Positions 22,235 to 33,791 of a DNA stretch of 64,000 nucleotides are shown in pieces. The first letter of the stretch is position 1. Every line of letters starts with the position of its first letter. The notes under the pieces were generated by a model. The model saw nothing but the letters and a program-made list of their open reading frames with translations. It did not search any database and was not told where the DNA came from. The translations under genes and the position numbers were made by a program. Source of the stretch: Tillus elongatus (lineage: Eukaryota; Arthropoda; Insecta; Coleoptera; Cleridae); NCBI GenBank assembly GCA_964006375.1, contig OZ023269.1, positions 62,111,968 through 62,175,967 on the forward strand, in the 5' to 3' direction.

Positions 22235-22314
22235 CGCTAACTTAACTAAAACTTTGTATGACTGCTACATCCTATATAATTACGCAGATATATCATACCT
22301 TATTAACAGTATAA
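22235..22314. promoter_or_regulatory. Divergent intergenic region, PLA2/ATPase (copy 3)
   Basis: Mirror of 14,763-14,842. Confidence 0.45.
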
Positions 22315-22480
22315 ATGTTGGTGTGTCAAGGCGTAGGTCTTGCTGACACAGTCATCAAAAAATTACCTTTTGAGCTGCCTGGTTACCAGATTTGTGGCCC
22401 AGACACTAAACTTAAAGAATGTTTCACGAGTAATCAAGGCATCAATAATCTAGATCGTGCTTGTCTCTCAACAATCACGA
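22315..22480 (+). pseudogene. PLA2-domain fragment, P2 right arm
   Basis: ATG at 22,315; mirror of 14,600-14,762, with the same small deletion before the PGYQICGPD stretch and the same truncation after NNLDRAC at the hairpin (22,449-22,486). Confidence 0.7.
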
Positions 22481-22486
22481 TCTAGA

Positions 22487-22590
22487 GGATTGATATTGTA
22501 TAATCATGATGTATATCAAAACTATATAACCTATAATGTGGTCACTTATTTTTACAATTTTTAAATAAAAGACTTAAATAGTAGTATCTG
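22487..22590 (+). pseudogene. Protease C-terminal scrap, P2 right arm
   Basis: Mirror of 14,513-14,590: LYNHDVYQNYITYN and a decayed end lacking the catalytic cysteine. Confidence 0.6.
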
Positions 22591-22648
22591 TGTTTCAGTC
22601 ATTGCGCGTACGCTATATTTCCACCATTAGTGTTAAAACCACACTTTG

Positions 22649-23310
22649 ATTAATCGCTCGCGCTTGCAAACTTTCACAGTTATAACACTATATATAGAGC
22701 GTGGGTGTAAAAAGTTTCACTGCTTTTCTGCTGTGAGTGGTGAAAAGAGTCGACTAGAAATAACTATTCCTGATGGTTCGTATGAAATTAGTGATATCGA
22801 AAAATACATTCAGAATGAACACTGTCTCTTACATTAAAGATAAACTTCAGTACCCTGCAGTAAAGAACAACATCGACGTGGTATACCTGTTTTCGCTAAA
22901 AGCCAACAACAACACTTTAAAATGTGGGATACCATCTCAGTATCATATAGACTTTTCAACCGATGCTTCAATAGCACCAATATTGGGGTTTTCTAAAGGT
23001 CTTACGGCTGGTAAACTCCATGTTTCCGATTTACGGGTGGAAATTGAGAGTGTAATATTGTTTACATATAAACAACGGCAAACCTACGCATAGAGTATAT
23101 GAGTATACTCCAATGGTAGATCCAGGTTATGCGGTTGATATAAAACCATAGAATAAGGTTTTTATGCCTCTTACGACCCGCATTATTTCGCATATAAATA
23201 TAAACATTATCGATCAGAATTCAGTACCTGTGACGTTTCTAGGTGATATCATTCTGATATTGGCATTGAAACAGAGACCACCATATTATATTCATTATAA
23301 ATATTAGCAA
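22649..23310 (+). pseudogene. Minor-capsid/penton-like protein, P2 right arm
   Basis: Mirror of 13,770-14,430. The first frame reads SRLEITIPDGSYEISDIEKY and the second SIAPILGFSKGLTAGKLHVS (Gly where the left arm has Arg). A further frame near 23,115-23,310 carries the C-terminal PGYAVDIKP and QRPPYY region, with one stop (KP then a stop) inside it. Confidence 0.62.
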
Positions 23311-23319
23311 TCAAGCCGC

Positions 23320-24476
23320 CCCAGCTTCAGTATCTTTGCTACCTCCATCGTAGACGATTCCATCTTGGGAGCACATGCAGTATCTAGATACATTGGGTAC
23401 TGATGTTAACCAAACTACATATATTCGCTGACCCTGTGCACGACGAGTCAATCAAAGGGAAAGAAATACACACATAGGCTTCTCAAACCAGTTCGCTTGC
23501 CCATAATGATACCTGTGATTCTGCAATCAACTAACAAGATATTTTTTACGTTTGGTCTTCAACTGTTCTACTAATAAATGGCAGGATTGAGACGAGTAGC
23601 ACGACTGGAGATGTATAAGTAACATCTAATGCAGCATCCCGATAATTGAACATGTGAGAGAACCTGGTATAGTTACAGCAATTCGAACACTTTTGGAAGC
23701 AAACAGTGATGGAGCAAGAGCTCTAATTCAAGCTACATACAATACAATGCTGAAAGATGGCCGTATTTGCTACTGCTTACCTCCTTGCTACTTGTGTAAA
23801 ATTTTCAAAGACTATAGAAGCGTTTTTTCAGTTAATTGCTGCTACGTATAACTAAAGCCCACAGCGAAAAAAATTGCTTTATTTTGATTGGGGCAGTCGA
23901 CGCAGATAAAGCATTGAGGTTACATTGAGTACATGGCGCTGCATGTGAAACTTATCCACCCCAGCGAGGTTACACGGAATCAATTATTACAGCCGATTGG
24001 CCAAAATAAAAAGATTCTGGTACCATATAGAAAATGGGAAACGTATGAATCTGATTAATTAAACGAAAGGCTTGTGGTTTATCAAAACATCCTCAAACAC
24101 TGAACGACCTAGCTTTTTGTAATTGTGATATTCCAAACGGATCGATAGAATAACGTTAGAAAAACATGAACAACTTTGATCTTGTAGGCATTCGATATAT
24201 AAGACTCCACTAAATTCTCAACGAACAGAAGGCATATAGAAACATGACTGAGTTTCAACGCTCATAGACAACTTCAACCTACCTTGGATTACAAAAGTTT
24301 TGAAAAATATCCCATGTTTTTTTTGATTGCAAGTACAAGGAATCCAAAAATCCATTTAAGGTAGATATCAAATTGGAAATGGAAAGCACCAACAACTTTC
24401 CAATCACATAAAATGTTATTTTTTATTTAAACATGATTGCATCATCGAGTATGCTCCACTCTACAACATCGTGCGC
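23320..24476 (+). pseudogene. Double-jelly-roll major capsid protein, P2 right arm
   Basis: Mirror of 12,603-13,760: start region near 23,325, REPGIVTAIRTLLEANSDGA at 23,657, PPCYLCKIFKDYRSVF, EYMALHVKLIHPSEVTRN near 23,930, YRKWETYE near 24,030, SNTERP, DYKSFEKYPMF near 24,290. The C-terminal tail ends with VCSTLQH-type codons at 24,460, where the arm stops. Confidence 0.72.
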
Positions 24477-24517
24477 TATATACTGTAGCTATAAAGGTAC
24501 TGCAATCAGTCTCAACC

Positions 24518-25055
24518 ACGCGAACGCCGGTTAATTGGGGCGAAAGTCCGTGATCAGACGTTCCATATCGCAACGCTCAAAACGACATAAGGTTCATATT
24601 GCCGTGTATTCTATATTACTTCGCCTATACCATGTCTCCTTATTAATTCTACATTTTCATAAAGTTAGCCTGAGAACAATTGCATCTACATCATATTTAT
24701 GAAATATTGTAACAACTTACAAATTTACATAGAAAATCATTTCATAACCTCCAAGGGTACTTACATACATTACTATTTACAGTAGTTTAACTTAATCAGA
24801 ATCAGGGAACTAAAATATCAGGAATAAACGCATATTACCTGATAAAATCCATTTACAAGTATAGTTGCTAGTATTTATTTTATGAGGCATTTCGACCTGC
24901 TCTACCATTAAATAAGTTTTGTTTTCATCAACATTATGGGGTGAAAAATAATTAGATTTATATTATTTACTCTACACGGCGGCCTATCATTGAAAAACAA
25001 TACATACTTGTATAAATGATTTAGTACAGCCACGTTACCCATAATATTACACATT
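24518..25055 (+). repeat. Long terminal inverted repeat, left copy
   Basis: Imperfect reverse complement of 27,432-27,930. Matching landmarks include acgccggtta, cataaggttcatattgc, tattctatat, ccatgtctccttattaa, ttcgacctgctctaccat and cagccacgtta. Divergence is perhaps 10-15% by eye. Coding potential was not seen. The outer end lies about 40 bp beyond the P2 arm. Confidence 0.8.
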
Positions 25056-25944
25056 TCTCTAGCATTACCTATTACTCTTCATCCTCATTTATTTTCTTTT
25101 CAAACGACACGGGCACAACATTTATTCACTCGAATGAGCAATTATATTGAACTTTCTCCAACGACAGTAAATCTAATTTATCAGTGAGGCGAAGCGTACG
25201 TTTCACTTGCTTCTACGAAAAACAGAGCACATTATTTTTTATTCAATGACCAAAGCCTAACTTTTAATTGCTTGTTTGAATAAACATAGTACATAAATTT
25301 TTGGTTCAATGATCGACGCCTAACAATAATTCGTTATGTAATTAAACATGGTACATTAAATTTTATCCAGTAGTAGTAAAGCTGATTTTGTTAGCGAAAC
25401 GATCGTCAGGTATAAAACTGCATTGTGATGAATCGAAGTCTCCAAATTGTACTTATTGGTGCTCATCACAGGTTCAAATCTGCACAAATTTGTAGCATTT
25501 AAAATTATGTCAAACCTTTTTAAATTGCTGTAGGCATGCTTAAAACAAACAATACAACTCACCTATTTATTTTTCTTTTACAACATTGATTTAATGTGCT
25601 TGCGCTTTTCTTTGTCTACACAGGCCTGTACGAACTCTGCCTTTGTAGTGGAAAAAATAGCACTAAATATGCCCTTAAACAATAGAACTTGTTCTTGAAA
25701 TCAGCCGTCTCCTGTCTAAACTACACAATTGACCAGGTTAACATTAGCCAATTGCAACATGAACTACATATATTACAAGTAGGTTATGGTTCAGCAAGTT
25801 ATTCATGTAATATATACAGTCTGTTTATCAAAAATATTCTTGTTCTTGCATACATTGCAGTCAAGAATATATCACTTATTTTATCACCCTCGCAATCCTC
25901 TATCTTCCCCTTAATACCACAACGATAATCTCAAGCATCTAACC
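25056..25944. other. AT-rich interior of the TIR-flanked region
   Basis: No gene recognised. A ~120-bp stretch (25,365-25,490, ttagcgaaacgatcgtcagg through gtgctcatcacaggtt) also occurs at 46,075-46,190, so it is a dispersed repeat. The rest appears unique in the window. Confidence 0.6.
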
Positions 25945-26055
25945 GTGACAAATGAGCGTCTATTAGAGGTAACCGACCGTAGACTTAACGCTCGTTTTTT
26001 TCTCTCGTCACTTTTGGATCCAGTATCCGTCATATCATTGTTAACGTTACTGAAC
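25945..26055 (+). repeat. Dispersed repeat R150, copy 2 (partial)
   Basis: Matches 27,345-27,450: gagcgtctatta, ggtaacc, ccgtagac, and tggatcc, gtatccg follow in the same order. The cgcacagacgttactc part is missing here. Confidence 0.7.
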
Positions 26056-26300
26056 ACCATAAAGAGATAAGACCACAATTTTCTGCATTGCCCAACTTGA
26101 CGGTTACTGTTCTCAGTGTTCTTCGTCTCACTAGCACTATACTCTCAGTTTTGTGAGGCTCAAGATGTAGTCCACTATTTGCCATCCAGTTTTCCACCCT
26201 TGTCACTGACCAGTTGATATTGTTTTGTAGGTCACCCTTATTTCCTCCGCTTACAATCACCGCCAAATGATCTGCATACGAGAAATAATACAGTTTATCA
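26030..26300 (-). mobile_element. R1-like LINE reverse transcriptase fragment
   Basis: The minus strand reads FSYADHLAVIVSGGNKGDL and WMANSGLHLEPHKTESIVLV: the RT active-site box with D changed to H (YADH for YADD), followed by the usual W...GL.L.P.KTE segment of R1-like RTs. One frame of 91 residues; both ends are cut. Confidence 0.8.
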
Positions 26301-26520
26301 TGCAATTTGATACTGGACGGAAATGGGGCAGATTATTTGGGGCGGGGTTCGTTCTTGATGCATTTCCAACAGAACATTGGATTTTGGCATGTAGATTAAC
26401 CACTCCACACAGCCCATATTGTGGCTTCTTAGGCAGCTGGTAATAACGCGCATAACAATGAATTAAATGAATTATTGAAGAAATTAAGGAGGTAAGTGTT
26501 ATATAAAGAAGCAGATTTGT
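26301..26520 (-). pseudogene. ORF-Z upstream segment and DUF8207-like C-terminus
   Basis: The minus strand at 26,405-26,301 parallels 10,035-9930 (VVNLHAKIQCSVGNASRTNP). On the plus strand, 26,425-26,485 reads AAGNNAHNNELNELLKKLRR and a stop, the C-terminus of the DUF8207-like gene, followed by sequence shared with 10,085-10,160. It is the same pair of segments as at 9.93-10.16 kb, without the protease that follows there. Confidence 0.45.
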
Positions 26521-26559
26521 GTTTTTAATCACTTTCAACATTCCCATTGAAAAATTCGG

Positions 26560-27310
26560 ACGTTTTACAAATTTAAAATATTTAAACAGAGTTGTTCAAA
26601 AACAAATGTTTCCGAAAAGTCCATGGTGATGTTGATTTACAAGAACATAGGGTAATATCTTGACGTACATTATACAGGACAAACGTCGGAACGATAGTGA
26701 CGGTCCGTTTTTCTTCTTCTTTGGTCTTTAACTATATTTTTCGGTTGTTGCTTACGTAACTTTACCCCTGTAGTCATGTTTCGGATTTTGTGTTGCCCTT
26801 TAAATGGGTGTCGATTGTTATGACGGTCCGCACTGAAATCGACTACGTTTTTGTTACGCGGCGCTGTAGACGTAGGTCACTCTCAACTAATCCGGCCCCG
26901 ACATTCGTGCCGGACAACATCTATCTATAAAGGCATACCGCAAGGACCACACCACTTCCAGAGGTGGCACGGCCTTGTATGCTTAAACAAATATTGACCA
27001 ACTTCTTCTCAGTTCGTAGTTAAGCGTAGTTCACAGTGCAGCCGCCCCAAGTCAGCGCCCAGGTGAGACTCCACCTACTTTGTTGTCCCTAAAACATCCT
27101 ATAGGCGGCACACGCAACGAACGTTTTTCTTCCATATTATTATTATGCCCTCTGAAGTGTGTCGATCGAAATGACACTATGCCCTTCTTGTCTGTTATTG
27201 TGTTTGCCAATTTCAGTAGTTTGAAATATAGTGAAGACCCAGCGCCAACCTACTTTGTAGTCCCTAAAACATCGTATAGGTGGCACTCCCAAGGAACGTT
27301 TATACGACTT
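26560..27310. other. Noncoding region with short direct repeats
   Basis: No gene recognised; base composition is less AT-rich than the surroundings. The stretch cctactttgt-gtccctaaaacatc-tatagg-ggcac occurs twice (about 27,072 and 27,248), and gacggtccg occurs twice (26,698 and 26,822). Confidence 0.55.
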
Positions 27311-27460
27311 AGTGGTAATTTCGCACAGACGTTACTCCGGTTCTCACGGCGGAGCGTCTATTACAGGTAACCAACCGTAGACGTCACGCTTGTTTTTTCT
27401 CTCGCACTTATGGATCCTGTATCCGCCCTACCCGGGAATGTTATGGTTAACGTGGCTGTA
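27310..27460 (+). repeat. Dispersed repeat R150, copy 3
   Basis: Longest copy: ggtaatttcgcacagacgtt through gtctattacaggtaaccaac to gtatccgccctaccc. It abuts and slightly overlaps the inner edge of the right inverted repeat. Confidence 0.7.
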
Positions 27461-27930
27461 CTAAATCATTTATACAAATATGTTATGTTTTTCAATTGTA
27501 ACCGGCCGTGTAGAGAAAATAATATAAATCGAATTATTTTTCACCGCATATTGTTGATAAAACAATGGTAGAGCAGGTCGAAATGCATCATAAAATAAAT
27601 ACTTGCAACTATATTTGTAAATGTATTTTAACAGGTAATATGCACTTATTCCTGATATTCTAGTTCCCTGATTCTGATTATGCTAAAATACTGTAAATAG
27701 TAATGAATGTAAGTAGGACATGAAATGATTTTCTGTGTAAATTTGTAAGTTGTTAGAATATTTTATTAAATATGATGTATATGCCATTTTTGTCAGGCTA
27801 ATTTATGAGAATGTTTAATAAGGAGACATGGTATAGCCGAAGTCATATAGAATACACTGCAATATGAACCTAATGTCGTTTTCAGTGTTGCGTGATACAC
27901 GTGACGAAAGCCCCATAACCGGCGTGCGCG
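27432..27930 (-). repeat. Long terminal inverted repeat, right copy
   Basis: Partner of 24,518-25,055. It ends at gcgcg (27,925-27,930), exactly where the homologous Polinton flank at 12.1 kb loses similarity. Confidence 0.8.
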
Positions 27931-28464
27931 TCTCTAGCATTGAGAAGGTGTATCAGCATCATATAAAAGCAAGGGCATTTCGTATGAAAAATCAGACAGA
28001 GTCTCCCTATTCTACCTCGCTACATCTGTCTCAAATTCACGCTCATTGCCACCCCGTTCTCTTATTTGTCGTCAGTACATTGCCCTTGTGAAAAAGTGGC
28101 TGATGAGAAACAATCTCAATGCCAACAACAATACCACACACCTTGTGAAAAAGTTGCTTTTTCCACATTTCCTACGTCTGCCCACACCAGGTCCGTGGTG
28201 CCGTGGAATCCACAATTTTGACAGTGAGCATTTATTACTGACCCCGTTCTCTCATTGATTTTATTTTTACTACCAGGTGAAAACACCAGGTATTTACATT
28301 TTTCGTCATTACATTACTGTTGTTTCCACAGTTCCTACGTCTGCCCTGGTGCCGTGGAATCCACAATTTTGCAAATAAGCATTTATTACTGACCCCGTTC
28401 TATTATTGATTTTATTTTACTGCCAGGTGAAGAACACCAGGTCTTTACATTAGTCATTACACAC
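27931..28464 (-). other. Noncoding flank downstream of protease, with internal duplication
   Basis: Reverse complement of 11,825-12,104, but enlarged by a tandem duplication: gtgccgtggaatccacaatt and then gaccccgttct are found at about 28,197 and again at 28,351. The paralogous empty site for the 10.4-kb LINE is at its end (28,459-28,473). No ORF is recognised. Confidence 0.6.
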
Positions 28465-29284
28465 TAGTCTGTAAGTCTTTTATTTAAACATTTTAAACAT
28501 AAGTGACCACAATTATAAGTATTATACTTTTGGTATACATCATGATTATACAATATAGTATGGTTTTTAAGATAACACAACAATTCAATTGGTGGCTTCA
28601 AGTTTCCATAGAGTCAAAGTACACAGCTGTATCACCGCGTTTCCTAACTGCAACCCAATAACTGCCAGGCTGTTTGTTTGCTAATTCATGACGAAGATTC
28701 AGTTTTACGTGGTCCAGCTGATGATAAAGTGTCTCGCATCTAAAATAGTTGATTTTCAGTTTATCAAAAAATTTCACAAGATCTACATATGTTAGAGGTA
28801 AACAACATATACGTTTTTTGGTTTATGTAAATACAACCCATAACCGCTTCGTTGTTTCTTCATATACAAACCACTACCTCGCTGACGAACAGCAATAGCC
28901 TCCATCGTGTAGTTATCAGGTTCTGATTCTTCCAATTTTTGTTTGGCTGATTTAGCATCGTTAAGAGCTTTAGCAATATCTGCAGCACCGCCCCCAGAGC
29001 ACCTACTGCTGACAGAACACAAAAAGATAGAGGTAGTAGTGGAAAGATACCTTCATTTTTCGGTATGGGATAACTCGAGGTGTCTTGTCTTTCTTACGGC
29101 CACCAAAATTTTCAATCACTTCTCTCGTTAGATGCAGTAAATTGTTCACAGATGGAACCTCCTTACCAACTTTTATTGAGCCTTGCTTTAAATTTAGTAT
29201 GTTTTCGAATGGTATTTTACCATCGCACTTTACTTTTTTACTGCTACGTTTACTTTTGGTGATTGTCTCTGATTTCACACCCAT
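28465..29284 (-). pseudogene. Adenain-like cysteine protease gene, most complete copy
   Basis: Minus strand: N-terminal frame (29,284-29,003) ending RVIPYRKMKVSF; second frame (29,022-28,792) with GGGAADIAKALNDAKSAKQK and GSGLYMKKQRSGYGLYLHKP, a segment known upstream of the protease domain in Polintons; then VDLVKFFDKLKINYFRC, the region GSYWVAVRKRGDTAVYFDS, and the end with CGHLCLKCLNKRL near 28,500. The expected catalytic histidine position (G-x-H-W) reads G-S-Y-W, so the histidine is lost. At least two frameshifts. Oriented like the neighbouring capsid and penton genes. Confidence 0.75.
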
Positions 29285-29329
29285 ACCAAGTTTCTTTTAA
29301 CTTTCATAGTGTTTGTAACACCCCAAGCA

Positions 29330-29515
29330 GCTAACTATTAACTAAATATAGCATGTTAAAGGAGATGTTGTATGCTACAAAAGTGAAAACGAAGAGATAT
29401 TAGATACAGCAGATGCAAAGAGCAATTTAATTTTTAATGATGTAGCCTGTGATAAGCAAGACAACACAAAATCGTATTTTTGAATGAGTCGACAGTTTCT
29501 ACTTGTGTGACATAT
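29330..29515 (+). pseudogene. Packaging ATPase, middle fragment
   Basis: Contains KYSMLKEMLYATKV and, in shifted frames, FNDVACDKQDNTKSYF, the Walker B-like region with the first aspartate of the pair changed to Asn. The N-terminus and P-loop are missing. Confidence 0.65.
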
Positions 29516-29699
29516 GGAAAAATTTCGATACAGTTGCTTGATCATGACTGCTGGTGTAAACATATGTGGTTTAAACACACAATGCTCAGTTTGGAAACCA
29601 CTATAAATCTCAAATTCTTTAGGTGTAAATTCAGGTAGTCAAAAACCCTGAGTATCGATGACTACGCACCTCATCTTAAGAGCGATTGCAGTAACCTTA

Positions 29700-30840
29700 T
29701 AGCTACATTATATAGCGCACGATATTGGAGAGTGGGGCACACTCGATGATGCAATCATGTATAATGAAAAAATAACATTTTGCGTGATTGGAAAGTTGTT
29801 GGTGCTTTCCATGTCCAATTTGATACCTACCATAGATGGATTTTCAGATTCCCTGTAGTTGGTGCAATCAAATACAAACATGGGATGTATTTCGAAAGTT
29901 TTGTAATCCAAGGTAGGTTTCTATATGCCTTCTGTGGGGATTCGTTGAGAATTTAAGTGGAATCTTATATATCGAATGCCTACATGATCAAAGTTTTTGA
30001 GGTTTTTTTAACGTTATTCTATCGACCGTTTGGAATATACCAATAAAAAAGCTAGGTTATTCAGTGTTTGAGAATGTTTTGATGGACCACAAGCCTTTCG
30101 TAGGATTATTCGGGTTTGGTAATTCATACGTTTCCCATTTTCTATATTGTACCAGGATCTTTTTATTTAGAGCAATCGACTGTAAAATTGTTTCTGTATA
30201 ACTTCGCTGGGATGGATAAGTTTCACCTGCAGTGCCATGTACTTAATGTAACTTTAATGCCTTATTGCGTCGACTGCTCCAATCAAAATAAAGCAATTTC
30301 TTTCGCTCTGAGCTTTAGTTATCCATAGCAGCAATTATCTGAAAAAACACCCTTCTATATTCTTTGAAAATATTACACAAGTAGCAAGGAGGTATGCAGA
30401 AGTAGAAACGGCCATCCTTCAGGATTGTATTGTATGAAGTAGGGTGCCACCCGGCTGGAATTATAGCTCTAGTTACATTACTGTTTGCTTCCAAACGTGT
30501 TGGAATTGCTGTAACTATACCACCATTTGTCACATGTTCCATAATCGGGCTGCTGCATTAGATATTACTTGTACATCTCCAATCGTGCCACTCGTCCTAA
30601 TACTGCCATTTATTAGTAAAACAGCTGAGGACCAATCGTAAAAAATATCTTGTTGGTTGATTGCAAACTCACAGGTATTATTATGGGCAAACAAACTGGT
30701 TTAAGAAGCATATTTGTGTATTTCGTTCCCTTTGATTGACTCGCCGTGCACAGGGTGTGCAAATATATGTAGTTTGCTTAACATTGTAACCCAATGAATC
30801 TAGTTACTGCATGTGCGCCCAAGATAGAATCGTCCATGAT
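29700..30840 (-). pseudogene. Double-jelly-roll major capsid protein
   Basis: The minus strand runs from a decayed start (near 30,840) through GGIVTAIPTRLEANSNVTRA, HPTSYNTILKDGRFYFCIPP, CYLCNIFKEYRRVFFQIIAA, then YRKWETYELPNPNN, and ends MDYKTFEIHPMFVFDCTNYR and NNFPITQNVIFSLYMIASSS (29,911-29,708). It is the most complete capsid copy and retains the typical C-terminal HPMFVFDC strand. Several frameshifts and stops. The family assembles the icosahedral capsid. Confidence 0.78.
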
Positions 30841-30878
30841 GCAGGTAGCGAACATACTGAAGCTGGGGCGGCTTGTTA

Positions 30879-31560
30879 CTAGTATTTATAATCAACATAA
30901 TATGGTGGTCTCTGTCTCAATTCCAATATTACAATTATCTCCTCACCTTGAAACGTCACAGGTACTGAATTCTGATCGATTATAGTTACATTTATATGCG
31001 AAATAAAGCGGGTCGTAAGAGGCATAAAACTCTTACTATATGGTTTTATATCAACCGCATAACCTGGAACTACCATAGGAGAAAACTCATATACTGTATG
31101 CGTAGGTTTGCTGTCCTGGTATGAATTATATGTAAACAATGTTACACTCACAATATCCACCGATAAATCGGTAACATGGAATTACCAGCGGTAAGACGTT
31201 GTTTAGAAACCCCAATATTGGTGCCATTGAAGCATCGGTAGAAAAGTCTATATGATACTGACATGTTATCTCACATTTTAAAGTGTTGTTGTTGGCATAT
31301 AGCAATAACAGCTTTACCACGTCGATGTTGTTCTCTACTGCAGGGTACTGATGTATATCTTTAATGTAAGACGCAATCCTCATTCTTTATTCATTTCTCG
31401 ATATCACTGATTTCATACGAACCATCAGGAATAATTATTTCTAGTCGACGCTTTTCACCACTCACATCAGAAAATCAGTGAAACTTATTACACTCACGCT
31501 CTACGTCTGGTATAGTGTTATATCTGTGAAGGTTTGCAAGCGCGAGCGATGAATCAAAGT
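30879..31560 (-). pseudogene. Minor-capsid/penton-like protein
   Basis: Frames on the minus strand: DGSYEISDIEK region near 31,420, then ASYIKDIHQYPAVENNIDVV and NNNTLKCEITCQYHIDFSTD (31,383-31,126), then KPTHTVYEFSPMVVPGYAVD to RQRPPYYVDYKY and a stop at 30,879. A single frame change near 31,190 separates the last two, so this is the least damaged copy. It sits directly upstream of the capsid gene on the same strand. Confidence 0.65.
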
Positions 31561-31678
31561 GTGGTTTAACACTAACGGTGGAAATATTCCCATCGACGTA
31601 GAGCCATTGAAAGCAAGCGTACACGCAATGACTGAAACTTAGATACTACTGTTTAAGTTTTTTATTTAAAAATTTTCA

Positions 31679-32425
31679 CGAACTCGAAATCTTAATCGAA
31701 AAAATTTAACCAGATATAATCTGCATACAGGAAACACACTTAACACGAAGAACACCAAAACTCCGATACTACGATCACGATAATCTCCGTAACACCCCAT
31801 ATGTAGTGTAAACAGCATCTTTCGGTAGCAAAACTTAACTCCATCACAAACGCCTTGTTCGAAACACGCACCATACAAAAACATAACACAGCAGTAACCA
31901 ATTATTTCAACAAAAACGTACGCCAACCTAAAATCGAGAATAACAATACGATCTAAACTCACAAAACAAAACACTCATAATAGAGGACTTTAATGCCAAA
32001 CACACATTGGAACTGTGTCTATAACGAAGGTAACGGCCTTAAACTAAACAACTGTATTTTACACAATACATACACACTCCACTATCGAAATAATTCATAT
32101 AACCATTTTGCTTACTCAGACAACACACCTTCAACAATAGACGTCTGCATCTCAAATAATGTAAATATAAGGGACGTACAACGCTCAATGAACTAGACTC
32201 AGATAACATCCCCATCCTTGTAGAAATCAGCACGCAAAATCACACTCCCGCACCCATACAAGAAACACAATTTAAACCAACTGGTAACAGTATAAAAAAA
32301 TCATAATAAACCCGAACATACAACACGGGACATAGATGACAATATCTGAATTCTCCAAAGTCATACAAGACAGCCAAAGATGCATCACACAAAATACATC
32401 CAAAAACTCACAAACTCTAATTCAC
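31679..32425 (+). pseudogene. Jockey-like LINE fragment, ORF2 endonuclease
   Basis: Starts abruptly after the penton-gene upstream region (tttaaaaatttt). Read on plus it covers the endonuclease start (ICIQETHLT-type codons at 31,716-31,740 in another frame) through PSTIDVCISNNVNIRDVQRS (32,127) to the region near 32,400 where capsid sequence resumes. Broken in several places. Confidence 0.65.
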
Positions 32426-32429
32426 ACCT

Positions 32430-32690
32430 GAAACATTTGAGCTGATTACACAAAAACGAACACAATTCTTTCCGGAGAGGCGGAAATGCCGATACAATAG
32501 ATATGTGTTTTTCTTTCCCTTTGATTGACTCGTCGTGCACAGGGTCTAGGGAATATATGTATTTCTTAACAGCGTAACCCAATGAATCTAGATACTGCAT
32601 GTGCTCACAGGATAGAATCGTCTTCGATGCAGGTACAGAAGATACTGAAGCTGGAGCGGCTTGATTACTAGTATTAATAATCAACATAAT
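32430..32690 (-). pseudogene. Capsid gene start fragment
   Basis: The minus strand reads INTSNQAAPASVSSVPASKT and YLDSLGYAVKKYIYSLDPVH, then ESIKGKEKHISIV. It is cut by the same Jockey-like LINE as at 57.27 kb, where the joint sequence is recognisably the same (ccggagaggcggaaatgccg here). Confidence 0.55.
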
Positions 32691-33360
32691 ATGATGGTCT
32701 CTGTTGCAATTCTACTATTAAAATAATCTCCTCACTTGAAACGACATAGGTACTGAATTCTGATCGACATTGTTTAATTATATGCGAAATAATGCGCGTC
32801 GTAAGAGGCATAAAAACCTTACTATATGGTTTTATATCAACTGCAGAACCTGGATCTACCATAGGAAAAACTCATGTACTGTATGCGTAGAGTTGCCGTC
32901 GTGGTAAGGACCATCCACAATATTACATTCTAAACGAATCGTCTTTACTCTCACAATTTCCATCGCTAAATCGGAAACATGGCGTTTACTAGCGGTAAGA
33001 TGTTGTTTAGAAACAGCAATATTGGTGCTATTCAAGCATCAATAGAAAAGTCTGTGTCATACAGGTTATCTCACATTTTAAAGTGTTGTGGTTGGCTTTT
33101 TAGCGAAAACAGCTTTACCACGTCGATGTTGTTCTCTACTGCATGGTACTGTTGTTTAATTTAATGACGCAATGCTGATTCTGAATGTATTTATCGATAT
33201 CACTGAATTCATACGAACCATCAGGAATAATAATTTCTAGTCGATTATTTTCACCACTCACAGCAGAAAAGTGGTGAAACTTATTATACCCAGGCTCTAT
33301 CACTGGTATAGTGTTATATCTGTGAAAGTTTGCAAGCGGAGTGATTAATCAAAGTGTGGT
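32691..33360 (-). pseudogene. Minor-capsid/penton-like protein, decayed copy
   Basis: Contains DPGSAVDIKPYSKVFMPLTT (32,850), RLEIIIPDGSYEFSDIDKYI (33,240) and degraded middle parts. More frameshifts than the 30.9-kb copy. Confidence 0.6.
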
Positions 33361-33464
33361 TTTAACACTAACGGTGGAAATATTCCCATTGACGTAGAGC
33401 CATTAAAATCAAACGTACGCGCAATGACTGAAACACAGATAGTACTGTTCAAGTCTTTTATTTA

Positions 33465-33545
33465 AAAATTTTAAACTACATTATAAGTTTTATAAGTATT
33501 ATACTTTCGGTATACATCATGATTATAAAATATCAATCCTCTGGA
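33465..33545 (-). pseudogene. Protease C-terminal scrap
   Basis: The minus strand reads NHDVYRKYNTYKTYNVV, a decayed match to the protease end, joined to PLA2 sequence. In this copy the junction lacks the 11-bp hairpin seen elsewhere. Confidence 0.55.
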
Positions 33546-33711
33546 TTGTACTTGTGGAGAGACAAGGATTATTGATGCCTTGATCACCTCTCGTGAAACG
33601 TTCTTTAAGTTTAGTGCCTGGACCTCTGACCTGATAGCCAGGTACGTGCAGCTTAACAGGCAATTTTTTGATGACTGCGTCAACAAGACCTTCACCTTGA
33701 CACACCAACAT
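33546..33711 (-). pseudogene. PLA2-domain fragment
   Basis: From ATG at 33,711: LVDAVIKKLPVKLHVPGYQV, then RGPGTKLKERFTRGDQGINN. It preserves the GPGTKL form of the calcium loop (with the preceding Cys changed to Arg) better than the other copies, but it too ends before the catalytic His-Asp pair. Confidence 0.7.
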
Positions 33712-33791
33712 TTATACTGTTAATAAGGTATGATATATCTGAGTATTTATATAGAATGTAGAGGTCGTACAAAGTTTTAGTTTAGTTAACG
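33712..33791. promoter_or_regulatory. Divergent intergenic region, PLA2/ATPase (copy 4)
   Basis: Same conserved gap; here the central stretch reads gatatatctgagtatttata. Confidence 0.45.

Larger units (their letters stand above)
19648..24476 (-). repeat. Right arm of palindrome P2
   Basis: Reverse complement of 12,603-17,431. The inner edge is marked by ccaaaaa, shared, followed by different bases on the two sides; the outer edge lies at the gtgcgc near 24,476. Gene content is the same in mirror order. Confidence 0.93.
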
